The notes beneath the pieces were generated by a model. The model did no database searches. It was not told the origin of the DNA and saw only the letters and a program-made list of their open reading frames with translations. DNA of 64,000 nucleotides from Medicago truncatula (taxonomy: Eukaryota > Streptophyta > Magnoliopsida > Fabales > Fabaceae). Positions 45,934-57,153 of the stretch are shown one piece after another. The translations under genes were made by a program, and so were the position numbers. Where the stretch lies: positions 52,601,762 to 52,665,761 of the forward strand of contig NC_053042.1 of NCBI RefSeq assembly GCF_003473485.1, given 5' to 3'. Numbering within the stretch: position 1 is the stretch's first letter; every line of letters starts with the position of its first letter.

Positions 45934-46092
45934 CATCAACCATTTTAGTACAACTTTTGTACAACCTTCTCTCTCATACTCACATTATCTTCTTATTCTC
46001 TCTCTTCCTTTTTCTCTCTCTATTGTTTTTGACCAATAAGAAGAGAACACAACAAGGTTGTCCCAAAAATTGTACCAAAAGAGTTGTTCAAA
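45934..46092. mobile_element. Small MITE
   Basis: About 159 bases with imperfect inverted ends: 'caaccattttagtacaactt' at the left faces 'aattgtaccaaaagagttgt' at the right, about 75% over 32 bases. The centre is pyrimidine-rich. No certain TSD. Confidence 0.5.
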
Positions 46093-46180
46093 TATCAATA
46101 CTCTAATTATAATGATGATAATGATAGTTGTATGTCTTTGTTCATCCCGGATGTTTGCAATTAAGCTATTCAGAATAATA

Positions 46181-47039
46181 TAAAAAAAAAAACTTTTAGT
46201 ATGCCTTGTGTTTGCCATGGTAGCAATTTTAGTTCTCTAATAAAAAAAGTACTTTCCAACCCTCTAACTCCTTTTGCAACCTTTGAGCCCCTATGATTTT
46301 GACCGGGTCAAAGCCCAAGTGGCCACTCACTCAATTAGTTGGACGCAAAGTTGGTTATTTTTTAATTTAAAAAAAACTGCGCGTAACTCACAATTTAAAA
46401 AAAAAATTGGAATTGGATTTGGATTTGGATTGACACGTGACTCCTCTCAACACCGTATCCACCATCCTTCATCCAAAATACAACACATGAACAACAAACA
46501 ATATTCATCATCCAATTCAAATCAAATTTCTCCACCAGCAAACTCCCAACAACAATCCGTCAATTCTCATCTCGCAATCCTCGAAGCGGCAAAGACGAAT
46601 GGAACGAAGCATGGGAATCAAAGTGGCTACCACAAGACCTAACACCAAAGACACGAGCACCATGGGAAGGTGACATGAATTTCGCTTCAGAAGAAGTGGC
46701 GCGGAGACGAAGGCGTTTGTTGAGGAGATGAATGAGAATTGGAATGAAAGGAGAAAGGGGTCGAAGACCATGAATTCCATGATTTTGCATTTTTTTTTAT
46801 TTCTTTTTCATTTATTTAATTCTATAAATAATTAGTTGGCTTTTTCTTTATTTAAAAAATAACCTACATGGTGTCCATCTCAGTTAAGCGAGTGACCACA
46901 TGGGTTTTGACCCGGTCAAAATCAGAGGACCTAAAAGTTGCAAAAGAGGGTAAACATAGGGGTTGGAAAGTAATTTTTTTAAAAGGTCGCCAAAATTGCT
47001 ACCATGACAAATACAGAGGGCCAAAAGTGCGTTTAAGCC
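46181..47039. mobile_element. Pack-MULE-like element with a captured gene fragment
   Basis: Inverted ends of about 150 bases: 'tttgccatggtagcaatttt' and 'ttttgaccgggtcaaagccc' at the left face 'gggttttgacccggtcaaaa' and 'aaaattgctaccatgacaaa' at the right. The right end finishes 'gcgtttaagcc', the inverse of a GGCTTAAAC Mutator-type terminus; the left terminus is eroded. Between the ends lies a gene fragment (next entry). A 9-base TSD could not be confirmed. Confidence 0.62.
46560..46780 (+). pseudogene. Captured fragment of a conserved plant gene
   Basis: One frame reads KDEWNEAWESKWLPQDLTPK, then TRAPWEGDMNFASEEVA. After a one-base shift it continues TKAFVEEMNENWNERRKGSK. I recall this DEWNEAWE...LTPKTRAPWE...NWNERR pattern from a small conserved plant protein, probably organellar, but cannot name it with certainty. 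There is no start in frame and at least one frameshift. It sits between long inverted repeats, so capture by a transposon is the simplest reading. Confidence 0.6.
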
Positions 47040-47902
47040 AAAAATTTATGTATAAGTCGAATTTATATAAGTGCAACGATTATGCACACAATTAGCACAT
47101 GGTCATATTCTATATTTATTCTTGCCTCTAATAAATAAATCAATAATCTTAACCACAGCAGAAAGAAAAAAAATCCCACCGTAGATTTACGATTAAATTG
47201 CAATATTTTAATCAAGAATTAAATAATATTAAACTAATTCACCACTTGCAACGGTTTTGTCTTTCAACATCCACTTGCCATATGATACCTTCCCCATACA
47301 CTTGCAACGACTTTCCCACCTTATGCCTTTTCTCGCGCGTCCTTTTTTTTTCAATTTTACCCCTGGTCCAGATTTCGTTTTTCGGATGGTATTGTTAGAA
47401 TTTTGCAGATGTTTAATGTTTTACCAGAAGTTTTGCAATTTTAATCTTCAAAATTCATAAAATAAAATGCAAATAAATTAAAAAACAGAAATAAAAAGAC
47501 ACAAATATAAAAACAACTCATTTTATTAATATATGAACAACACATTACAATAATTTTCAAGCTTTTTAAGCTTATTACATAAGATCCTAAATCTATTTCT
47601 AATCTCCTACGAGCCTAATTCTAATCTCCTAAGAGCCTAACCACTGGTATGTGATGGGACATACCAGTAATTTGCCTATTGGAGGAAAACCGGAGGAGGA
47701 GGGAAGAGTATGGCGGGAAGAAGAGAACAATGCCCCTGAGGAAGATGGGGGGTGCTCAAATTTACGCCCAAACAGGTCAAGCTAAGAACCACACTGACCC
47801 ACATGACCCTCAAATGAACTGTGCTTCGTTGCAGCGCGGTTCCATCCTCATTGACCGTTCATACAAACCCTAAAAGTTTTAAACGAGACCTTTATCTATG
47901 AA
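47040..47902. other. AT-rich spacer
   Basis: No gene is supported. 'ctaatctcctacgagcctaatt' is repeated in tandem near 47598-47640. The stretch 47650-47880 is less AT-rich and may be a fragment of an unknown repeat that continues after the next element. Confidence 0.35.
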
Positions 47903-48524
47903 TAGGGATGGCAATTGGACTTAGATCGAATGGGTACCCGCAAAAAATATCCACAAAGGGTAGGGTAAAACCCCGCTTTTATGGGTCTGGGCACGGGTAA
48001 TACCCACAAAATTAAATGGGTATGGGCACAGGTAAGGGTACTATACTGCCCAGACCCGCAACCCCGCATATACATATTTATATAATATCATAAATTATTT
48101 ATTTATTTTTTATGTATAATTAATTTCTTTATTTAGCTATTTCAGCCTAAACCTAAACTTAAACCAAACAACTGCTTAATACAATAACAACTCCATCATG
48201 CCGGTGTATAATTTTTTAGGGATATTTTGGATGTTTTCTATTTGACTAAATACCACGATTCATATTATTTTATGAGTTAATTTTTAAAAATTGGGATTGT
48301 AGTTTTATCTCATTTGTGATGTTTTTTATTTTTTTTATTTTTCATAGTTAAAGTGCGGGTAATGGGTGCGGGTATGGGCACTGAGGTACCCATAGAGTAT
48401 GGGGAAGGGGACTAAAGTTGTTGCCCACGAGGATACGGGCAAGGGCACGGGTATTTTTTATAAATGCGGGTATGGGGACAGGCACTGTAGTACCCTACCC
48501 ATTGGGTACCCATTGCCATCCCTA
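47903..48524. mobile_element. hAT-type MITE
   Basis: A 622-base element with ends 'tagggatggcaattgg' and 'ccattgccatcccta' and inner 'gggtaccc' on both sides. It is flanked by 8-base duplications TCTATGAA and TCTATAAA (one difference). TAG...CTA ends and target size fit hAT. Subterminal 'gggtatgggcac' repeats are present. Confidence 0.82.
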
Positions 48525-49762
48525 TCTATAAAGGCCAACGATGGAAATCCATGGTTGTAGAAAGAAGAAGAGGAGGAGAGGGTGGGAGAGGATGGTGTGA
48601 GAAATGGTGGGGTTTGGAAGGCTATTTATAGGGAGGGGTGGGTCAAAAACGGTTGGGAGGCCATAAATGCAGTCAAAAAATGCGTTTTACCACGTTTTTT
48701 TACTTGACCACCGACAAAAACGTGTGGTGCAGACCACCGACCATGACTGATGCATTCTGGAATATGTTTTCCGAATTATTGCGATAATGGTGGCGAACGA
48801 GGGAAAAGTTGCACTTCCTGTAGGGCTAAGGACATTCCGGAATATAAAATCCGAAAAGATTCAGAGTCATTAATGTGGGTTTGGACGGTTAGAATCACTA
48901 ACACGTTTTCATTGACTGTATAAATAGGCTTCCATCTTCAACAAATACGTTCATTCTTCATATCACCTCTTTTCTTACATTTTCTTCAAATGCTTTTTAG
49001 TTTTTTAGGGGTGTCATTGTCATTGTTGACCATTCATAGGAACCCTGCAATTGCAATGCATTGCAGCTTGTGTGGGGTTCATATAACGGTCAACAGAGAC
49101 CTTTGACATCAAAGAAAGACACAGAAAATTACATAATATCTGGTCCGGATTTCTGTTTCCAGAAATCACTAACAATCTGGTCCGGATTATGTAATCCGAA
49201 TCAGTGGTATTTTAGTAAATTTTACAGGGCGCGCAAGAAGGCAGCAGGGTGAAAAAAGTAATTGTCAAAAAGTAATATTGACACAAAATCCAAAAACAAT
49301 AGAAAGAGAAAGTAAAAACAATGTAAATATAATAAATGAGAAAGTTGTCGTTGTTCAAATATCATTTATCTATAAGAAATAGGTATAACACCACCCTGAA
49401 AAAACTTTATTTTATTCACTATATACACCGCTAAAAGGGGGTGTTACTTTGCTTAAAAGAAAGTCCATAAAAAAAAAATTGTCAATAAAAAGTCCATTAA
49501 ATTGATGTGGTGAAAATACAATAGTGTGCATGTTACACTTTTGAAAGAATTTCACAATGTTGTGCTAAACTCCTATATTTCGTGCAAGTTTATCCATAAT
49601 TTAAAACTCATCTCTATCTCTAGAATAGATTCATACTCACATGAGCACAAGACAGCATTACATATAGATGGCACAAGATAATTTCAAGCAAACACTATAG
49701 GTCCGGGACCATTCCCCATTCGTAAGTCTTAACGGCTTAACCCAAGCACAAGATAATTTAAA
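48525..49762. other. Spacer with 'tccgga..atccgaa' repeats
   Basis: No gene is supported. 'attccggaatataaaatccgaa' (about 48830) and 'tccggattatgtaatccgaa' (about 49182) are related. 'ttgaccattcataggaaccc' near 49027 resembles 'ttgaccgttcatacaaaccc' near 47850, so the hAT MITE may sit inside an older unclassified repeat. Confidence 0.35.
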
Positions 49763-50566
49763 TCAAGGTTTTGCAACTCGAGAATTTACCTCAACTTGTT
49801 TTGCCTTGGTAAACTCAACTCGAGAACTCCTACGAGTTAACCTAAAATTAAAATTATATAAAATTTACATATGCAAGACATATGTAAACTAATATAATAT
49901 TGTAAATAGATCAATAGTGCAAAATATGACTTAATTACAAAGGCAAATTATACTAAACTACCATAATAAAACATTATGTTCAACTTAGCATCAAAATACA
50001 AAAAATAAAATCATAAGTTTCATAAGTCTTTAAGTTTAAGCCATCCATAAACCATCCAAAAAAAAAAGGAAGTTTCACAATTTTCGCTAATAAAACTATC
50101 TAAAAAATAAACTAGTTAATTTCTTCAAAAGGTCAACAAACACCACCACCGCAACCCTAATCGGTGTCGAAATTTGAATTTCCACCGTCGGAATTGCAAC
50201 CATAACTAGTATGTGCTCCCATGTTCATGGTTTGAGAACTTAGAGAAGAAAGAAAAAGAAACGTTTTATTTCAGGAACAACGTGTTAAACATTTCAATCT
50301 TTGGGCTTGTAGAAAAGGAATTGAGTTTTGAAAAAAATCAACCCAAAGAAGGGCCTATTTTTTTTTTTTTTTTTAGATGTATACTCATCAACTTGATAAA
50401 CTCGGTAGAGTTTACACGAGTTTACCGAGTATTAACTCGGTCAAACTCGTCAAACCTTCCAATTTCATCAGAAATCAAGTTTACCTCAGAGTTAACACGA
50501 TTTTGGTACCTAAACACGTAAACTCAGTAAACTCGAAGAGTTAACCCTCGATTTGCGGAACATTGA
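49763..50566. mobile_element. TIR element with 'gtaaactcg' subterminal motifs
   Basis: An 804-base element: the left end 'tcaaggttttgcaactcgag' faces the right end 'ctcgatttgcggaacattga' in inverted orientation (about 17 of 21). TTTAAA borders both ends and may be TSD or part of the palindrome. Many 'gtaaactcg' and 'gagttaac' units lie near both ends. No transposase is seen. Confidence 0.6.
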
Positions 50567-51362
50567 TTTAAACAGATTTTTTAACCATACTTTGCAAGTT
50601 TTTACTTTTAGTACATAATAACAGAATCCATTAAACGAGCCATACTTTGAGATATATAATTTTGACTATCAACAAAGTTTCGACAATTATCGAACTTCAG
50701 TATTCAATTCCAATATACTGGCCATCTTGTACCTACTAACAACCTACAATTTATGCAGATATGAAGGGAATTCAGTATTTCCAACTCGTCGTAATGAAGG
50801 TGATTAACTGACACAAAAACTGATAAATATATGGAATGGATAACACTTACACAAATATTTTCATAATATAATGTCTAGAAAGACACAAAACTGGAGGCTC
50901 TTGCACCTACAATGAAGATAGTTCATTACTAACTTTTAAAATTCTAAAAAACATTGTTTCTTGCCACCCCTCATGACATGGTAGACCATCCGCCTTCATC
51001 TAGGGAAAAAGGTAATAAAACCAAATCAGTTACATGTGTACACAAAAAATTCAGGATATTCAGCAAAATCATCTGTTCTGTTGAAAGTTGAACAGCAAAA
51101 ATACATCAAGAGAAACATCAAGCACAACATATGCCATAGGAAAATGGATCCTCCCATTAACATTCCACTCAAACATTTTATGTTGATATCTCTCTCTAGA
51201 TATCCATTAATTTTGGAAAGAGTTCACTCCTAAAAATCTTTAGAGGAGAGCAATAGACACAATTTCAACATTATTAGGTTATCTATAATGAAACCCTGAG
51301 AGGATGCACTCTCCTTGTTGAGGTGAATGACTAAACTTTTAAAGAAGAAGCATGTTACCTAC
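50567..51362. other. 3' flank of the NIFK-type gene
   Basis: No gene is supported. The last 200 bases or so are probably 3' UTR of the RRM gene on the minus strand. Confidence 0.4.
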
Positions 51363-53936
51363 TCAGTCTTCGAACTTTATCTTCTTTGGAGCAGACTGGA
51401 GGTTACCCACCTGCAACAGCAATTAGACATAGCATGAGAAAAGATCAAGAAATGGACTATCAAAACAACTAATCAGTCAAAGAAAGGCGAAAAAAGCTCA
51501 CAATCTCAGGACATTCATAATCAATGCCAGCAGCCTCTATCTTTTTACGTCGTTTTTTGTCACGCTTCATAACTCTATCAACCAACTTTTTGTGTTCTTC
51601 CAATGTTCTTTCCTGAAATAATAACAATAATTAGTACATTTTCTTTTTATACAGAGCACCAGAGTAACTAAATACAAATGATATACTTCCTCATCACACT
51701 AGATACCTTGTCATGTAGCTCTCGTTCAATTTGGAGTGTGTCCAAGGGCTTGTAGCGGTAATTGAATCCTTTCCATCTACAAAGAAAAATCCCACCTTTT
51801 AATTTATTTTTCTTGATTATGTTAAGAAAAGAAACAAATTATTTAACCTCAGGCATGTCATTTAGTATACCATTAGTTCCAAAAAAAATTTAAAAAAATT
51901 CTGCTAGATGCTTCTATTGTTTTAAAATGTCTGATATGTTGGTTTATAATTATATTCTGTACAGTACATCATTATATAGCCTTAGGCCTTAAGAAAACCG
52001 ACTTCTGATTTCTGTAAGTGCTTCAACTGGCTAGGATTATTTCGTTGACATAATTAAACAGTTTCAAGTGTGCACAAAAGCGAATCACTGTTCCTTTTAT
52101 CTATAAACAAACGGTTGCTTCTGTATCAGTTTTCAGTCAGCTAATTCAAAATACAAATTGGAATTTCTCTTGCACTTTCCCTATTTTCCTTCTTTATGAT
52201 TTCTAACAAACTGACTTACCAGATATGTTAGCTTACATCTTACATTTTAACACAAGGTAGGAAAATGCTCGAGCGCTTTGCTCTTTTTCAGGCATGTGGG
52301 GTATTTGGTTAAAAGGCAGTGCTAGACATTTCCTTCTGAACATTGTGCGATATGATAGTTTTCCTAAATACTATTTGGGTATGGTGCCCTCATCTATTTC
52401 ATAAGCCTCTGATTTATTTCATAACCAGCCTAGAAGGCTCACAATCCTACAACTTTGACAGTATCGTCACGCTGTGGAACCATAGCCATAATCATGTTAA
52501 TCTGATATCTAGAGGGATAGGTAAGTTTGTGTGCTGATTTACCTTTCCTATGATTCTAGAAAATCCCCCCACCCAAGGATTGTTGATCCTCCAGTAAAAT
52601 TTCTTGTTTTCTCATAATAAACTCTCTTCCAACATGAGAAAAAAAAAAAACTAGAAAAGAGAATATTACAGACTAATTATGAAGCTTAAACAAAAATACA
52701 TATGGATAACGAAGTTAATTAGTAACTTACAATCGGGGATGAACATGTTCTGAAGGTACCACAAAAACCTGTAGTAGGTGTTCAAAAAGCAAATAATTGT
52801 GCATAGTATCAGCAACAATTTTTGCTACCTGCAAAACAAAACCAAAAAACATCAGCACAAACAAGAGTTTATACGCCAAAAATCAAAATCACAACACAAT
52901 AATCAGAAAAACAAATTTTACCTCAGGAGATTCAAATTCTATGAACCCAAAATGTCTTGATTTTCCAGTCTGTTAAACATGAAATAAATGAGCTATCAAT
53001 ATTAATAAAAAATATATCAATGACGATCAAAGGTAGTTAACTAACTAAATATTGCTGAAATTGAGCATTTTACTAAAACAAGTAACTCGAAGGCACGGGT
53101 GTCAAAAATCAAAGAAAAAAGTCAAGAACCAACCAAATAAAAAGGATGAAATTCCTGTTACACAAAGGCTTTACCTTTGAAGAAAGGGATGCTAAAAGCG
53201 AAGAACTAAGTATCACAACAAATTTGAAGAATTTGCAATGTGCATAAAAAATATTTATTAAAATTAAAAGATAACCAATATACATTGAATGAAACATTCT
53301 AGAAAAATTATCATCAAAATTATAGTTCTAATGGATGAGACAGAGTAATTCAATACAGTAAACAAAGCAAGCCACAAATAATAATCATTGTCATCATGTA
53401 GATAAAAATCTAAGCAAACACAGCACAGGCACAACGAAAAGAAGTGTAAGAGCTTAACCTTTTTATTTCTGGAAATTCTCAATCTCTTGATGGTTCCAAA
53501 TTGTCCAAAATAAGCTGCAAAAACCAATTAATTCATAAACAAAGATAAATTTAATAACAATCAAGAAATTGAGAAAATAATTCTCTCAAAAAAAAAAATT
53601 TGAGAAAACAATAAAAAAATAATCTAAAAGTGTAAGCTGGTACCTTCCATCTCCTTCTCATAGAAGCCATGTGGAATCCGACCAATATACAAAACAGGGG
53701 AAGAATTCTCCAATTGTTTAAGTTCAGGAAGTTTGCGACCAGGACCACCTTCCAACGGCTACACCAAAATCAATCACCAAATAATCAAAAACACCATCAA
53801 CAAAAAATTGAGAGCAAAAGTGTTATGAACAATAACATACCAAAAAATCAGCAGCATGCTCAGATGGTTTATTATTGATAGCATTGACCCTTTTCAAACT
53901 CTTCTTCTTCAAAGCTTTCTTTGCCTTCGTCCCCAT
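51363..53936 (-). CDS. Nucleolar RRM protein, MKI67-FHA-interacting (NIFK) type
   Basis: Eight exons on the minus strand: 53936-53841, 53758-53644, 53514-53459, 52969-52922, 52828-52731, 51776-51707, 51612-51502 and 51410-51363. All have GT/AG borders and kept phase, giving 213 residues. A basic N-terminus (MGTKAKKALKKKSLKR) is a likely nuclear or nucleolar signal. One RRM spans about 55-130: RNP2 VLYIGRIP, linker FGQFGTIKRLRISRNKKTGK, RNP1 SRHFGFIEF, and a VAKIVADTMHNYLLFEHLLQ helix. Then follow the family's WKGFNYRYKPLDTLQIERE block, a basic coiled part (DRVMKRDKKRRKKIEAAGID) and a short tail ending KIKFED. Relatives act in large-subunit rRNA processing. The start has a good AAGATGG context. 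Confidence 0.94.
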
Positions 53937-53946
53937 CTTGGTATGA

Positions 53947-54120
53947 AAACCCTAATTATGAATCAACAGAGTTCAATTTTCACACCAATCACCAAATGGG
54001 ATGAATAGCTTGGAGCTTAGTTGTGTGAGCTCCGAAATCCTAAACCCTAATTTACGAGAATTTTGTTATAATAAATCGGGCTGACCCGCTCCTTTTCCCA
54101 ACCCGTTAGTTAACTGGGCC
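53947..54120 (-). promoter_or_regulatory. Telo-boxes and site II element of the NIFK-type gene
   Basis: AAACCCTAA occurs at 53947-53955 (11 bases before the start codon) and at 54042-54050, and TGGGCC at 54115-54120. The telo-box plus site II combination is the known promoter signature of plant ribosomal-protein and ribosome-biogenesis genes, where it couples expression to growth. This matches the predicted nucleolar role. Confidence 0.65.
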
Positions 54121-54632
54121 GAATCGATTCGACCCACACACATGTTGTAACTAATATTAACACCTCCATGGTCTACACCCTAGACTTTTATGAAGCATGA
54201 AACTTGTATCCTTTCAGGAAGAAAAAAAATCATGAAACAATTATAAATTTATTCCGATAAAAATTATATTAAAAATGAAATATATTAAAAGCCGAAAATA
54301 AAATCATAACCAACACAAAAAATTCAAGAAAAGGATTCAAAAATTATCCATGAAAAAAGTTACAAAAAATAAGAGACCAACTGAAAAATCACACAAACTA
54401 TGTAGCAAAACTTAGACCAACAATGGGATTATGCCACCATAAAAGAACTCAAAACAAGGCTTGTCAAATACAGATTGAATCAATATATTTATGTCTAATT
54501 ATTATCATTATTTGTGTACATCTCCATTTATTTCTTACAAGTACCCTAAACGTGCATTCTAGATACACGAGAAATGGAGAAAGTCTTGGTTGGGCACATA
54601 CACATGCACGAGTATCTTTGTAGTATATAATA
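54121..54632. other. Spacer upstream of the NIFK-type gene
   Basis: AT-rich, with no gene supported. The distal part may hold further promoter sequence. Confidence 0.35.
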
Positions 54633-54946
54633 GACAAAATTACATTTTTAATCCCTTAATTTAATTTTAGGTAATAGTTGGGTCCTTTATCTTTTTTTTC
54701 ATTTCAATTTGGTCCTTTTTTATCCATTTTCATATACATTTTTAAGTTTAAAATTCATGATTTTATTTACTTATGGTCTTTCCATCTTCAAATCTACGAT
54801 CCTCTTTTATGTTTGCATAAGAATATTAGATTTGAAACTTGAAAATGTATATGAAAATGGATAAAAATGACCAAATTGAAATGAAAAAATAAAGGACCAA
54901 AATGTTACCTGAAATTAAGTTAAGGGACTAAAAATGTAATTTTACC
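54633..54946. mobile_element. Mutator-type MITE
   Basis: A 314-base element with inverted ends of more than 50 bases ('aaaattacatttttaatccc' and 'gggactaaaaatgtaatttt', with 'aggtaata' and 'gttacct' inside). It is flanked by a perfect 9-base duplication TATATAATA (54624-54632 and 54947-54955). No coding capacity. Confidence 0.88.
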
Positions 54947-55515
54947 TATATAATATGTATACAATATTTTGTAGTATATAACTATGATACATCTATGGTA
55001 TATATTCGTGGGTATATGTGAAGTATCAGTATTTAATGTGTGCGATTGTATCAATATGAATGTAATCTTCAATTTGAGAATAACCGGGTTCGTAGCTACA
55101 TATATTATCGAATATGTATCAAAAATTCACTACTACAAAAATGGGCTTATATAGCGCCTTTTTTTTTTTTACTTTAGATAGTGCTCTTGAAGCGCTACCG
55201 TAAATGGCGCTAGTAAAGGTAATATAACGTTCTTTCTGTATAAAGCGCTATATAAAGCAAGGGTTAAATAGCGCTTTATGTCAAAAACCGCTAGCAAAGG
55301 TTCTCCTTAGATAGCACTTTCAAAAATAAACGTCACCTAAAAGGGGGTTAAAATAACGCAAGCACTAGGTAAAAACAGCTTTTTTGTTTTAAAACGCTAT
55401 GCAATACTAGGTTTAGATGACGCTTTATACAGGAAAAAAGCGCTAGGAAAAACATTTTTTTTTTTTTGTCTGATTATTTTTTATTTTTACAGATAGTTTT
55501 TTTATTAGTTTAAAG

Positions 55516-55518
<3 letters not shown>

Positions 55519-55576
<58 letters not shown>
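55519..55576. repeat. (TA)n microsatellite
   Basis: About 58 bases of uninterrupted TA in the 3' subterminal region of the CACTA remnant. Confidence 0.95.
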
Positions 55577-55581
<5 letters not shown>

Positions 55582-55665
55582 TCTAAGGTAAATATATATA
55601 TTTTTGGTACATTAAAATTGAGACTATTATTTATCAAATAAAATTCAAACATATCATAAAATATG

Positions 55666-56454
55666 GGTGTCATTTAATTTGGGAAAGGAGAGTTCTTTCC
55701 CACAATGGGAAAGTTGATCATGTTCATTAGATTAAATGAGGAACATATTCCTATCATACTCTCTCAACCACTATATTATTTTTTTATACTATCTTTCACA
55801 CTCTCTCTTTCATGTTCCCACACACCCATACCACCACCACTAAATCACAAATTCAACAACCACTTTAACCACCACTGCACCACCACACACCACCATTGCA
55901 CCACCACACAGATGAAAACTATGTTCGAATATCATTGAGGATAAAACTGAGCTCAACGATGAAAAACCTAGCTCAAAGCTTCGGTTCAGCCAAACTCAAA
56001 ATTTAAACATGAAATGGTTATGAAAAGTGATATTCAGATCATCTCTACATTCAAAAACTCATATTCTGCTAATTACTAATGGATTAAGAAAGATGGGGTT
56101 TCCATTATTTGAAGCATTGCTGTTGAAATATTCCGAAAATGCTATTTTGATCTGTTCATTTCTAATTAAGTATGCTACTAGGCAAGGACAACCACACGTG
56201 CACAATAAGCAAGGACACCATTATTGAATTTGTGTGGTGGTGCAGTGGTGGTCAAGATGGTTGTTGAATTTGTGATTTAGTGGTGGTGGTATGGGTGTGT
56301 GGGGATATGAAAGAGAGAGTGTGAAAGATAGTATAAAAAAATAATCTAGTGGTTGAGAGAGTATGATAGGAATATGTTTCTCATTTAATCTAATGGACAT
56401 GATCAACTTTTCCATGGTGGGAAAGAACTCTCCTTTCCCAAATTAAATGGCACC
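55666..56454. mobile_element. Mutator-type element with long inverted ends
   Basis: A 789-base element: 'ggtgtcatttaatttgggaa' at the left, the inverse of 'ttcccaaattaaatggcacc' at the right. The inverted ends run about 240 bases and include 'ggaaaggagagttctttccc' and CCACCACTAAATCACAAATT. It is flanked by a perfect 9-base duplication TAAAATATG (55657-55665 and 56455-56463). The middle of about 300 bases is unique and non-coding as far as I see. Little divergence between the ends suggests a young insertion. Confidence 0.9.
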
Positions 56455-57153
56455 TAAAATATGTATGTATATATAGCATAAAAGTCAGAGATGTATAGCC
56501 ACTAATATGATAACATGTATATCTCTAAGTTACAAATAATTAGTTAACATAAAATCAAAATCTTCTATGGTAGCATGCAGTCATCATCTATCTTTCTTGG
56601 TCGTCTCAAAATTTTTATCCAAAACAAGTAGGCAAATCATCATTCATTTTCAAATTTCGTTCACTCTCCTCCACCTGAATATATACCAGAAAATACCATT
56701 AAGAAATAACGCTATATTATATTAGAGACAAATTCAAAGTACTACTGATCATGAGTACAAATTAAAACCACTACCACTTCTAGCAAATATATTTTGAAAC
56801 ATGAAACTTACCTTATTATAAAAAAAATCATATAACTTTTAGGTTGATCATGAACCGACACCATTCTTCTTGGATTTCTATTAGTTTATCTTTTGGGTAT
56901 GTCAAACACTTGAAACCATCAATGTACTGCATATATTATAACATAAAAAATAACCATATTACTTAATAAAATTAATTATATACTTTAATATAAAAATAAC
57001 ATACCCCTTGCACGACCAGAATATTCACCGACATGTAATGTTTTGCTAAGTATGTCCCTACAACTAGAAGTTTGAGAAGATTGAGATAGAGTCACCTGAA
57101 ATAATATATGGTAGTACAGAAAAAAAAGATCGTCATAAAAAAATTCACAAATT

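Noticed and set aside
55443-55673. ORF rich in Ile/Tyr
   Set aside because: It is translated from the (TA)n microsatellite.
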